From an uncultured Bacteroidota bacterium (GTDB taxonomy: Bacteria; Bacteroidota; Bacteroidia; AKYH767-A; OLB10), in the NCBI GenBank assembly GCA_903847585.1, contig CAINEC010000050.1:1-41394 (forward strand): 41,394 bases of DNA. Direction: 5' to 3'. Below, piece after piece: positions 19,588 through 27,152 of the stretch (its first letter is position 1; every line of letters starts with the position of its first letter). Both the position numbers and the translations under genes were made by a program. The notes under the pieces are model-generated. The model made no database searches. It was not told where the DNA came from and saw nothing but the letters and a program-made list of their open reading frames with translations.

Positions 19588-20358
19588 ATGCTCAACGATT
19601 TTCAAACATTAGGAATTAGTTCATCCGCTTCGATGGCAGAGATAAAAAAAGCCTATCGTCTGAAAGCCAAAGAATTCCATCCTGATGTGAATGATAGTCC
19701 TGATGCAGCCGATCAATTCCGAAAAATTACAGAGGCTTATCATCGTATTATCGACTTTCGGGAAGGAAGACATAATTATCAGCAACCTGCTATTGATTAC
19801 GAAGCTATTTTACGAGAAAAAGCCAGAGCTCAGGCACGTATGCGTTATCAGGAATGGAAGCAAAAGTTAGAGGAAGAAGAGAAAAACAAGTCGATACACG
19901 AGATTTATTGGGGTAAAAATGCTTCTTATGTTCTATTACTGATTACCCTCTTTTTGTTAACCGACCAATTTATAGGAACAAAAATTAGCGTCGAGAAAAT
20001 CATCAAAACCAACGTTACTGCCGACGATCAACTCTACTATACCATTCAAACAGATCAGCGTAAAATTGAAATTATGAGTGATACTGAAATTGAAGGTTTA
20101 GAGGCGAATAATCTGATTATGATAGGTGAAACGCCAATTTTGCATTCGATGAAAGAAATCAGAACAATTCAGAATAAAGTAGTGGTTCCCGACAATATTG
20201 TAAGTAACTTTACGCCAGCATTAATCATTAACCTGATTTTACTTTTACTCAACTTCTATTATCCGCTCTCCACCTATCATCAAAAATTGTGGATAAAAAC
20301 ATTGTTGATCATCAGTTCACTCTACTATTTAGTTTCATTTTTACAAGCACAACGTTAA
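19588..20358 (+). CDS. Membrane-anchored J-domain protein
   Basis: A 256-residue protein. Residues 3-60 form a J domain with the catalytic HPD at 31-33 and the helix pattern EIKKAYRLKAKEF. A charged coiled coil follows (about 68-105, ending KQKLEEEEKNKS). One membrane segment lies at about 111-127 and two more near 207-224 and 231-250. It lacks the G/F region and zinc fingers of true DnaJ, so it is a type III J-protein that would bring a DnaK partner to the inner membrane. No dnaK is adjacent. It is followed after 18 nt by an RNA helicase gene and is probably co-transcribed with it. Confidence 0.88.
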   Translation: MLNDFQTLGISSSASMAEIKKAYRLKAKEFHPDVNDSPDAADQFRKITEAYHRIIDFREGRHNYQQPAIDYEAILREKARAQARMRYQEWKQKLEEEEKNKSIHEIYWGKNASYVLLLITLFLLTDQFIGTKISVEKIIKTNVTADDQLYYTIQTDQRKIEIMSDTEIEGLEANNLIMIGETPILHSMKEIRTIQNKVVVPDNIVSNFTPALIINLILLLLNFYYPLSTYHQKLWIKTLLIISSLYYLVSFLQAQR

Positions 20359-20376
20359 TTGTTGTCAACCCAACTT

Positions 20377-21576
20377 ATGAATTTCGACAATCTCAATATA
20401 ATTGAGCCTATTTTACAATCACTTCGTGAAGAAGGATATTCAAAACCGACACCTATTCAGGAAAAAGCAATTCCTATCATTTTAAACAAAGATGATTTAT
20501 TAGGATGTGCTCAAACTGGAACAGGTAAAACAGCAGCCTTTTCCATTCCTCTCTTGCAGCTCATGCATCAGCAAGGAAGAAAAAAAGGAATCACCTGTTT
20601 AATACTAACTCCAACGCGCGAGTTAGCGATACAGATTAATGAAAGCATTGCTGCGTATGGAAGACATTTAGCAATTAGACATACCGTGATTTTTGGAGGT
20701 GTATCACAGTTACCACAGACGCAGGCTTTGCGCAATGGAATTGATATTTTAACGGCTACGCCTGGCCGTTTGTTAGACTTAATGAATCAACGCATCATCT
20801 CATTAAACGATATTGAGTTTTTTGTGTTAGATGAAGCGGATCGAATGTTAGACATGGGATTCATTCATGATGTAAAAAAAGTGGTAGCGAAACTTCCTGA
20901 AAAACGTCAGACCTTATTTTTCTCGGCTACTATGCCGCTGGAAATTGCTGAATTAGCTAAACGAATTTTAAATAATCCGAAGTATGTAGAAGTAACACCT
21001 GTTTCATCGACAGCTGAATTGGTAAAACAGGAATTATACTTCGTGAATAAAAGCGACAAGCGTGATTTTCTTTCTGATTTATTATTAGAGCAGCCTATTA
21101 CTTCCGCAATTGTATTTACGCGTACAAAGCATGGAGCAGATCGCGTAGCAAGACATTTACAAAAAAACGGTATTAAGGCAGATGCTATTCACGGAGATAA
21201 ATCGCAAAACCAGCGACAGAATGCATTGAATAGTTTTAAGAGCGGTCAGTCGCGGGTGTTAGTAGCCACCGATATTGCAGCAAGAGGAATTGATATCGAT
21301 AATTTAAGTCACGTAATCAACTTCGATATTCCCAATGTAGCCGAGACGTATGTTCATCGCATTGGAAGAACTGGTCGTGCGGGAGCAGCAGGAATTGCAA
21401 TCAGTCTTTGTGACTTTGAAGAGCAAGCATACCTTCGCGATATTGAAAAACTGATTGGAAAAAAGATTGAATACAAGAATCCTTCTACACATTTGAAAAA
21501 GGCGGAAGCGCCACCTGAAGGAGCGAAAAAAGATTTCCGTCATCAGAAGAAAAAACAAGCGCCCAAAAGAAGATAA
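20377..21576 (+). CDS. DEAD-box RNA helicase, RhlE-like
   Basis: A 399-residue protein starting [13 protein letters not shown], with Q motif [11 protein letters not shown], motif I AQTGTGKT, motif [10 protein letters not shown], motif III SAT and motif [13 protein letters not shown] basic tail follows ([16 protein letters not shown]). This is the compact RhlE plan: ATP-dependent RNA remodelling in ribosome assembly, cold growth or RNA decay. I placed the start at ATG 20377, because the in-frame TTG at 20359 would begin directly after the J-protein stop and adds only six weakly conserved residues. The basic tail probably binds RNA. Confidence 0.93.
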   Translation: MNFDNLNIIEPILQSLREEGYSKPTPIQEKAIPIILNKDDLLGCAQTGTGKTAAFSIPLLQLMHQQGRKKGITCLILTPTRELAIQINESIAAYGRHLAIRHTVIFGGVSQLPQTQALRNGIDILTATPGRLLDLMNQRIISLNDIEFFVLDEADRMLDMGFIHDVKKVVAKLPEKRQTLFFSATMPLEIAELAKRILNNPKYVEVTPVSSTAELVKQELYFVNKSDKRDFLSDLLLEQPITSAIVFTRTKHGADRVARHLQKNGIKADAIHGDKSQNQRQNALNSFKSGQSRVLVATDIAARGIDIDNLSHVINFDIPNVAETYVHRIGRTGRAGAAGIAISLCDFEEQAYLRDIEKLIGKKIEYKNPSTHLKKAEAPPEGAKKDFRHQKKKQAPKRR

Positions 21577-21591
21577 TTTAATCAAGTCTAT

Positions 21592-21599
21592 TAGATTTG
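21592..21599 (+). promoter_or_regulatory. TAnnTTTG box upstream of the serine ammonia-lyase gene
   Basis: TAGATTTG in the 42-bp gap after the helicase gene, ending 19 nt before ATG 21619. There is no TTG at the standard distance upstream. Confidence 0.5.
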
Positions 21600-21618
21600 C
21601 AATTGCATAAAATCGAAT

Positions 21619-23040
21619 ATGGAAAGTATCAGTGCTTTTGAAATGATTAAAATTGGAATTGGTCCATCGAGTTCACATACGATGGGGCCATGGATTGCTT
21701 CGGGAATGTTCATCCGAAGAATACAACAATTTAGTCCGTTAGAAGAAGTAGTTTCTGTTAAAGCTCACCTCTATGGTTCACTTGCTAAAACAGGCAAAGG
21801 ACATGGTACAGACGTAGCATTGCTGATGGGCCTAAGCGGAGAAGATTACACTACGATTGATACTAACACCATTACAGAAAAATTCGAAGGCATCCAGAAC
21901 GGAAACACGTTGAATTTAAACAACACGCACGTAATTGACTTTTCGTATAGCCGCGACGTTATATTTCACAAAGATAAAAGCATGCCTCAGCATCCAAACA
22001 CTTTGGTATTTGAAGCAACTTTAAAATCAGGAGAAGTAATATCAAGAAATTATTATTCTGTTGGTGGTGGATTTGTAGCAACAGATGAAGCAAACACAAT
22101 CAACAAAAGTGCGATTGTTACGCCCTACCCTTGCCATATGGCTAACTCGATATTGAGTTACTGCGAGCAGTTAAATGTATCGGTCAGCGACTTGATTTTT
22201 TTAAACGAGCAAGCGTGGAGAACGAGAGAAGAAATTATCGAAAAGGCCTTACATATCTGGAAAGAAATTAAAGATTGTATTTATCGTGGTGCACATAAAA
22301 ACGGAATTTTACCTGGAGGATTACAAGTAAAACGTCGTGCAGCAGAAATTAACAACAAGCTATTGCCGCATGCGAAATACACAAACGTTGATGAATGGAT
22401 TGATTGCATTCGTAGCAGCGAGAAAGATTTTAATTCGGTCAATAAATGGATTAGTTGTTTTGCATTAGCGGTGAATGAAGAGAATGCTTCTTTTGGAAGA
22501 ATCATCACTGCACCTACTAACGGTGCCGCAGGTGTGATTCCAGCTGTATTGATGTATGCTTATTGTTTCGAAAAAGATTTTTCAGAAGATAAAATTGTTC
22601 GATTTATCATTACTGCAGGTGAGATTGGAACGCTGTTTAAAAAGAATGCAACGATCAGCGCAGCAATGGGTGGTTGTCAGGCGGAGATTGGTGTTAGCAG
22701 TGCGATGGCTGCTGCTGCATTAGCTGAATGCTTAGGTGCAAGTCCAGGACAAGTATTAATGGCTGCAGAAATTGCAATGGAGCATCACCTCGGATTAACT
22801 TGTGATCCTATTGGTGGTTTAGTACAGATTCCATGTATTGAGCGAAATAGTATGGGTGCTATTAAGGCTATCACTGCTTCGAATATTTCTTTAGAAAGCG
22901 ATCCATTATCAGCTCGTGTAAGCTTAGAAGATGTGATTAAGAGTATGTGGGAAACGGCGAAAGATATGAGTGCGAAATACAAAGAAACTTCCGAAGGAGG
23001 ACTCGCAACAAATATTTCGGTGAACGTTCCAGAGTGCTAA
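21619..23040 (+). CDS. sdaA: L-serine ammonia-lyase, Fe-S dependent, single chain
   Basis: A 473-residue enzyme with beta and alpha domains fused in one chain. The N-terminus shows GIGPSSSHTMGPW. The C-terminal catalytic domain shows APTNGAAGVIPAVL, GGCQAEIGVSSAMAAAAL and CDPIGGLVQIPCIERN; the cysteines there are the likely [4Fe-4S] ligands. It converts L-serine to pyruvate and ammonia. It has its own TAGATTTG box, so it need not depend on the J-protein/helicase unit. Its stop codon abuts the stop of queA on the other strand, with no hairpin between them. Confidence 0.95.
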   Translation: MESISAFEMIKIGIGPSSSHTMGPWIASGMFIRRIQQFSPLEEVVSVKAHLYGSLAKTGKGHGTDVALLMGLSGEDYTTIDTNTITEKFEGIQNGNTLNLNNTHVIDFSYSRDVIFHKDKSMPQHPNTLVFEATLKSGEVISRNYYSVGGGFVATDEANTINKSAIVTPYPCHMANSILSYCEQLNVSVSDLIFLNEQAWRTREEIIEKALHIWKEIKDCIYRGAHKNGILPGGLQVKRRAAEINNKLLPHAKYTNVDEWIDCIRSSEKDFNSVNKWISCFALAVNEENASFGRIITAPTNGAAGVIPAVLMYAYCFEKDFSEDKIVRFIITAGEIGTLFKKNATISAAMGGCQAEIGVSSAMAAAALAECLGASPGQVLMAAEIAMEHHLGLTCDPIGGLVQIPCIERNSMGAIKAITASNISLESDPLSARVSLEDVIKSMWETAKDMSAKYKETSEGGLATNISVNVPEC

Positions 23041-24261
23041 TTAAGGAAGCAGCAAAGAACTATCGCCATAACTTAGGAAACGATAATTGTTTTGTAACGC
23101 ATGTTCGTATACTTTTCTCCAATCGTTACCAATTAAAGCTGCAACTAATAACAACAAGGTACTCTGTGGCTGATGAAAATTGGTGATTAATCCATCAATG
23201 ATTTTAAACTCATAACCAGGAGCGATTATTATTTGCGTAAATCCTTCAATAAAATCTAATTCATTTTGCTTTGCATAATTGATCAATGCGGTTAATGCCT
23301 CATCAACAGTAGAATTATTTTTCGATTCATAAGGCTCCCACTGGCTAACTGAAAAATCACCTGCTTGATGACGATGTTCAATAATTTGAACGCCCATCCA
23401 ATAAAGACTTTCAAGTGTTCGTGTTGAGGTTGTACCTACGGGAATTATCTTACGATGCTTTTTTTGTTGATTCAGTTTCTCAATAGTATTTATGCTGACC
23501 TTAATGCGTTCTGCGTGCATATCATGATCCTTCATACTATCGGCCTTCACGGGTTTGAATGTACCCGCTCCTACATGCAATAAAACATCAAGCGTTTCAA
23601 CACCATTTGATGTTAAATCCTGCAACAATTCATTGGTAAAATGTAGTCCAGCAGTTGGAGCTGCAACAGATCCTTCGTAAACAGCATAAACAGTATTATA
23701 ACGGATACGGTCATCCGCAGTTGCTGTACGATTCATATAGGGCGGCAATGGAAGTTCGCCTGCTATTTCTAAAATCTCACTGAAGGAAAAATCAGGATTG
23801 TTCCATGTAAATTGAATTAACGATTCTTGTCCGTAGTTTTCTAATCGCGTAGCAGACAAAACAACTTCCGTATTTGCAACAAGTAACTTCAAATTCAAAA
23901 CCTCTTCCTTCCACCTTTTTGAATTACCAATCATGCAAATCCAATTGGTAGTATCACGTTTAGCAAATGATTGTTCAACGGTAATTCCTTTTTGAGGCTC
24001 TAAGCAAAAGACTTCGATATTAGCTCCAGTATCTTTTTGAAATGACAAGCGAGCCTTAACGACTTTCGTATTATTAAAAACGAGCGTAGATGGAGATTGT
24101 AAAAAGGACTTAATGGAAGTAAAAACTTGATCATCAATCATCCCTTTGTTATAAACCAACAATCTTGAATCTCCACGATCGGATGTCGGGGCAGCAGCAA
24201 TCTTTTCATTTGGCAGCTCATAGGTATAATCTGCTATATTGATACTTCCTGGGTGATTCAT
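23041..24261 (-). CDS. queA: S-adenosylmethionine:tRNA ribosyltransferase-isomerase
   Basis: A 406-residue protein with QueA signatures: DYTYELPNEKIA near the N-terminus, SRLLVYN, RYNTVYAVYEGSVAAPTAGLHFT in the middle, and TNFHQPQSTLLLLVAALIG at the C-terminus. It transfers the ribosyl part of SAM to preQ1-tRNA to form epoxyqueuosine in wobble position 34. It is longer than the roughly 340-360 residues of proteobacterial QueA; the longer form is usual in Bacteroidota as far as I recall. The ATG at 24261 lies exactly 4 nt after a TATCTTTG box, so the message may be leaderless. Confidence 0.96.
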   Translation of the reverse strand: MNHPGSINIADYTYELPNEKIAAAPTSDRGDSRLLVYNKGMIDDQVFTSIKSFLQSPSTLVFNNTKVVKARLSFQKDTGANIEVFCLEPQKGITVEQSFAKRDTTNWICMIGNSKRWKEEVLNLKLLVANTEVVLSATRLENYGQESLIQFTWNNPDFSFSEILEIAGELPLPPYMNRTATADDRIRYNTVYAVYEGSVAAPTAGLHFTNELLQDLTSNGVETLDVLLHVGAGTFKPVKADSMKDHDMHAERIKVSINTIEKLNQQKKHRKIIPVGTTSTRTLESLYWMGVQIIEHRHQAGDFSVSQWEPYESKNNSTVDEALTALINYAKQNELDFIEGFTQIIIAPGYEFKIIDGLITNFHQPQSTLLLLVAALIGNDWRKVYEHALQNNYRFLSYGDSSLLLP

Positions 24262-24265
24262 GGGG

Positions 24266-24273
24266 CAAAGATA
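24266..24273 (-). promoter_or_regulatory. TAnnTTTG box 4 nt before queA
   Basis: On the minus strand TATCTTTG, then CCCC, then the ATG at 24261. A TTG lies 26 bp upstream (24300-24302), a little far. With transcription normally starting a few bases after the box, the A of the ATG is the expected +1. Confidence 0.5.
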
Positions 24274-24336
24274 ATCATAGATGGTTGTTATTTTTCGAAC
24301 AAAATTTTATCTTTACAATTCCTGAAAAACCACCAT

Positions 24337-25557
24337 ATGAAAAAAATTATACTATTGGCAGTAATGTTAGTTGGGATTCCCCAATTATTATTAGCACAAT
24401 GCACTGCCAACACAAAGTCTATCACACTGAATGGAACAACTAGTTACGTTTCATTTACGACTGATAACAATTTACAATTAGATTCTGCTATTACAGTGGA
24501 GGCTTGGATAAAACCATCCGCTTTCGGACCCAACCACTATAGCAATTCTATTGCATGTAAGCATAGCTGGAGTTTAAACGGCGAACAAGGATTCGTTTTA
24601 CGTTGTGGTGGATCAGGACAATTATCATTCACATTTTGTGGAGTTGACACACTTGGAAATACAATGAGTTGGCAGCCTATAGTATCACCTGCAAATACAT
24701 TAACGCTCAACACATGGGCCCACGTAGCTGCAAGTTTTGATGGCGACTCTTCAAGGCTTTATGTCAATGGAATAAAAGTAGCATCTCAATACTTCCGTGG
24801 AACGATGAAACCTAACACCGCTTATCCGATGCGTATTGGTCGTTTGAGCGATGCTGCACAGACAGATGCAAGAGCCTTCAACGGACAAATTGACGAAGTA
24901 CGAATCTGGAATATTGCTAAACCTCAAGCAGAAATTTTAGCAGGATATAATCGTCATATTTCTCCTACTTCAAACGGTTTAGTTGGTTATTGGAATTTCA
25001 ATATTGCTTCAGGCACTACAGTTCCTGATCAGACAAGCAGTGGAAATACAGCAACATTTAATACCATTACATTATCTCCCAATGTTCCATTCTTTCAGGC
25101 TACTACAGCGCCTGTAATTACAGCAAATGGATTAAATCTTTCCTCATCATTAGCATTCACATATCAGTGGAATTATAATGGACAGCCGATTGCAAATGCT
25201 ACCACACAAAATTACACCGTAACTCAAAATGGAACCTATACCGTTTCTATTACTGATTCGATTGGATGTCCTGCAATCTCTACCCCTATTATCATCAACA
25301 CAGTTGGAGTACAAGAAATGGGAAATGCACAACAAATTAAATTGTATAACGGTGATGGACATATCCGAATTGACGCTAACAACGGAATTGAACTAAAGAA
25401 CATTTGTTTGTATAACTGCGGTGGTGCGATGATAGAAGAATTAAAAAATCCATCAAGCAGCAATATGATAAATACAGAGCGAATTATTCCAGGAGTTTAC
25501 CTTGTGATGGTCATGACAGAAAATGATATTTATCGAAGTAAAATATTTATCAAATAA
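24337..25557 (+). CDS. Secreted LamG-domain protein with T9SS sorting domain
   Basis: A 406-residue protein. A signal peptide is at residues 1-21 (ends LLLAQ). A concanavalin-like LamG/Laminin_G_3 domain covers about 24-230 (VEAWIKPSAFG, RLYVNGIKVA, FNGQIDEVRIWN, GLVGYWNF). An Ig/PKD-like segment follows (FTYQWNYNGQPI, NGTYTVSITDSIGCP). The last 75 residues look like a type IX secretion C-terminal domain ending GVYLVMVMTENDIYRSKIFIK. It should be exported by T9SS and be surface-attached or released, probably binding glycans or other surfaces. The frame is open upstream to 24253, but only ATG 24337 gives a signal peptide. A good terminator follows. Confidence 0.87.
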   Translation: MKKIILLAVMLVGIPQLLLAQCTANTKSITLNGTTSYVSFTTDNNLQLDSAITVEAWIKPSAFGPNHYSNSIACKHSWSLNGEQGFVLRCGGSGQLSFTFCGVDTLGNTMSWQPIVSPANTLTLNTWAHVAASFDGDSSRLYVNGIKVASQYFRGTMKPNTAYPMRIGRLSDAAQTDARAFNGQIDEVRIWNIAKPQAEILAGYNRHISPTSNGLVGYWNFNIASGTTVPDQTSSGNTATFNTITLSPNVPFFQATTAPVITANGLNLSSSLAFTYQWNYNGQPIANATTQNYTVTQNGTYTVSITDSIGCPAISTPIIINTVGVQEMGNAQQIKLYNGDGHIRIDANNGIELKNICLYNCGGAMIEELKNPSSSNMINTERIIPGVYLVMVMTENDIYRSKIFIK

Positions 25558-25562
25558 TTTTT

Positions 25563-25588
25563 AAAGGTGTCGCGAGGCACCTTTTTTT
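25563..25588 (+). terminator. Intrinsic terminator with GNRA-like loop after the LamG gene
   Basis: A 9-bp stem AAAGGTGTC (25563-25571) pairs with GGCACCTTT (25576-25584), including one T-G wobble. The GCGA tetraloop (25572-25575) is followed by a T run. Confidence 0.88.
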
Positions 25589-25596
25589 ATATGCAT

Positions 25597-25604
25597 TACA
25601 TTTG
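25597..25604 (+). promoter_or_regulatory. TAnnTTTG box 4 nt before the secreted-protein gene
   Basis: TACATTTG, then CAAA, then ATG at 25609. It lies just behind the LamG terminator. No -33 TTG is visible. The N4 spacing predicts a leaderless message. Confidence 0.45.
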
Positions 25605-25608
25605 CAAA

Positions 25609-26322
25609 ATGAAAAAACCGATTGCAGCATTCTTGTTCTGTTTGATTTCATTATTATCCAACGCACAATATTCTTGTATAGAAATCATGTGCGATTGTGA
25701 TAACCAAAATTGTGATACATTGTCGATTTCTACGTACAACCGACAAGAACAATTAATAAAGAAGGTTAAGTTTTCTAAAGTTCCTACGGAGCCCACATTG
25801 TATATTACTTACGATTACAATTCAAACGGACAACTTACTCGTAAAGTAGCACGCAATAAGCAAGGAGATTTGATTTGGTTTAATAAGCTGTATTATCAAT
25901 ACAACAAAACATTATTTGCTGATACTTTATTCAAGGCCGATTCTACTTTAAAGATTGCCTTTTTGCATGTAAAAGATACTGCTTTACGAGGAAAAGTGGT
26001 GTATTGGTCATTTGCTGGTGATTCAGTTCCGAGCGTTGAACAACGCATTGTTATAGATTCATTGGGCAATGAGTTTTTAAATACAACTTGTTATAGTCCG
26101 AATGATTGCATCACCTACAAATCATTTTACAAAGGCAAAACAAAAACAAATACGGAGGTGTGGGTTTTAAAAAGTGAAAAGCCAGTTCCAACATTAACGG
26201 AAATGGAAGATTATATCTTGGATAATAAAAATCGTTGGAGAGCGATGAGCAAAATAAATAGCGAAGGCAGGTGTGCTGAACATTATTTTTATACCTATTC
26301 AGACGATATAGAAAAGAAATAA
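25609..26322 (+). CDS. Secreted protein of unknown function
   Basis: A 237-residue protein with a clear signal peptide (residues 1-20, MKKPIAAFLFCLISLLSNAQ). The N-terminal part of the mature protein is cysteine-rich (CIEIMCDCDNQNCD). The rest resembles YD/RHS-like or YwqK-like beta repeats (YITYDYNSNGQLTRKVARNK, then GDLIWFNKLYYQYNK). I do not recognise a family. There is no T9SS sorting domain or lipobox, so it is probably periplasmic. The in-frame start at 25567 lies inside the upstream terminator and was rejected. The stop lies 1 nt from the end of the opposing DUF1456 gene, and GAAAAG/CTTTTC arms (26311-26332) around that junction could form a weak bidirectional hairpin. Confidence 0.7.
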   Translation: MKKPIAAFLFCLISLLSNAQYSCIEIMCDCDNQNCDTLSISTYNRQEQLIKKVKFSKVPTEPTLYITYDYNSNGQLTRKVARNKQGDLIWFNKLYYQYNKTLFADTLFKADSTLKIAFLHVKDTALRGKVVYWSFAGDSVPSVEQRIVIDSLGNEFLNTTCYSPNDCITYKSFYKGKTKTNTEVWVLKSEKPVPTLTEMEDYILDNKNRWRAMSKINSEGRCAEHYFYTYSDDIEKK

Positions 26323-26323
26323 T

Positions 26324-26554
26324 TTACTTTTCTTGTCTTGGACCACGCTTGTAAGTAATCAAACCATTTAAAAAGTTTCTCAAAAGCTGATCGCCACATT
26401 TTTTATAATTCGGATGATCCTCCTTTCGGAATAATGCGCTGAGTTCAGTTTTAGAAATTTCGAAATCGCTTAGCTTTAAGATCTCAATGATATCATCATC
26501 ACGAAGCTCAAGTGCCACACGTAGCTTTTTAAGAATGTCGTTGTTTGTTAGCAT
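26324..26554 (-). CDS. DUF1456 protein, single-repeat form of YehS
   Basis: A 76-residue protein made of one DUF1456 unit: NNDILKKLRVALELRDDDII, then LFRKEDHPNYKKCGDQLLRNFLNGLITYKRG. E. coli YehS, as I recall it, has two such units in about 156 residues, so this is a one-unit form. No function is established. It follows the GreA-like gene by 18 nt, but CAAAAGTA at 26565-26572 gives a TACTTTTG box on its own strand 10 nt before the ATG, so separate transcription is possible. A homodimer may replace the two-unit protein; that is an inference. Confidence 0.85.
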   Translation of the reverse strand: MLTNNDILKKLRVALELRDDDIIEILKLSDFEISKTELSALFRKEDHPNYKKCGDQLLRNFLNGLITYKRGPRQEK

Positions 26555-26564
26555 AGATGAATGA

Positions 26565-26572
26565 CAAAAGTA
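26565..26572 (-). promoter_or_regulatory. TAnnTTTG box upstream of the DUF1456 gene
   Basis: On the minus strand TACTTTTG, ending 10 nt before ATG 26554, in the 18-bp gap directly after the GreA-like gene's stop. Confidence 0.4.
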
Positions 26573-27058
26573 TTAAAACACATCAACAATTTTAAAGTCT
26601 TTATTATTAAACTTGAATTCAAATCCTTTGGACTTGCCAAGCATGCATTGAACAAATGGACCTTTAGGAGAAAGGATATTTACGGGCATATCATTAATGG
26701 TTAATTTACCCATATTATCAGCGATAAAAACAGTTAAATCATTCAAAATAACAATAGCTCCAAGCTGGATGGTGTCAATTAATTTATCGGGCTTTATCAT
26801 CATAAACACCATTAAATCTTCCATTGCTTTACGGTGCTGATCGCCATATATCAACAAGGTTTGATTAGCATTTTCCCGTCCTGTTTCGTGCTTATCGCCT
26901 GCTGAGCTTTTCTCATTACTTTCTACGGAAGACTTTAGCGATTGCAACATTTCTGTCAGCTCATTAATTTGATTTCGTTTTATACTCAAACATGACTCAA
27001 GCACCACTGATTTAAGTTCGCGCTTCTCCGACTCTGATAAGATTATATTCTGCTGCAT
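26573..27058 (-). CDS. GreA/GreB-like small protein (often mislabelled 3-oxoacyl-ACP synthase)
   Basis: A 161-residue protein: a helical N-terminal half (about 1-85) with the family motif SSAGDKHETGREN, then a C-terminal beta domain like the GreA/GreB C-terminal fold (about 95-161, IQLGAIVILNDLTVFIAD and GKSKGFEFKFNNKDFKIVDVF). Bacteroidota genomes carry this family widely under the wrong name '3-oxoacyl-ACP synthase'; there is no thiolase fold or catalytic Cys-His here. A role at RNA polymerase is possible from the Gre-like parts but unproven. The ATG lies exactly 4 nt after a TAATTTTG box. Confidence 0.75.
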   Translation of the reverse strand: MQQNIILSESEKRELKSVVLESCLSIKRNQINELTEMLQSLKSSVESNEKSSAGDKHETGRENANQTLLIYGDQHRKAMEDLMVFMMIKPDKLIDTIQLGAIVILNDLTVFIADNMGKLTINDMPVNILSPKGPFVQCMLGKSKGFEFKFNNKDFKIVDVF

Positions 27059-27062
27059 AAGG

Positions 27063-27070
27063 CAAAATTA
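27063..27070 (-). promoter_or_regulatory. TAnnTTTG box 4 nt before the GreA-like gene
   Basis: On the minus strand TAATTTTG, then CCTT, then ATG 27058. No -33 TTG at normal spacing. Same N4 arrangement as queA and the gene at 25609. Confidence 0.45.
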
Positions 27071-27121
27071 AACAATTAGGCCATCTTAATTGTTAGTATT
27101 AGCTTGTCAGCAAATAGTTGT

Positions 27122-27129
27122 TAAATTTG
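27122..27129 (+). promoter_or_regulatory. TAnnTTTG box upstream of the repeat-containing T9SS gene
   Basis: TAAATTTG ending 23 nt before ATG 27153. A TTG at 27104-27106 is 15 bp upstream. It is divergent from the GreA-like box 52 bp away. Confidence 0.5.
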
Positions 27130-27152
27130 CTTAACGCACAAAACCAATCCCC

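Noticed and set aside
24253-24336. N-terminal extension of the LamG protein from 24253, overlapping the queA start.
   Set aside because: The signal peptide begins at 24337 and an N-terminal extension would mask it.
26573-27058. 3-oxoacyl-ACP synthase, the common database name for this family.
   Set aside because: At 161 residues there is no thiolase fold and no catalytic Cys/His pair; the sequence instead looks GreA/GreB-like.
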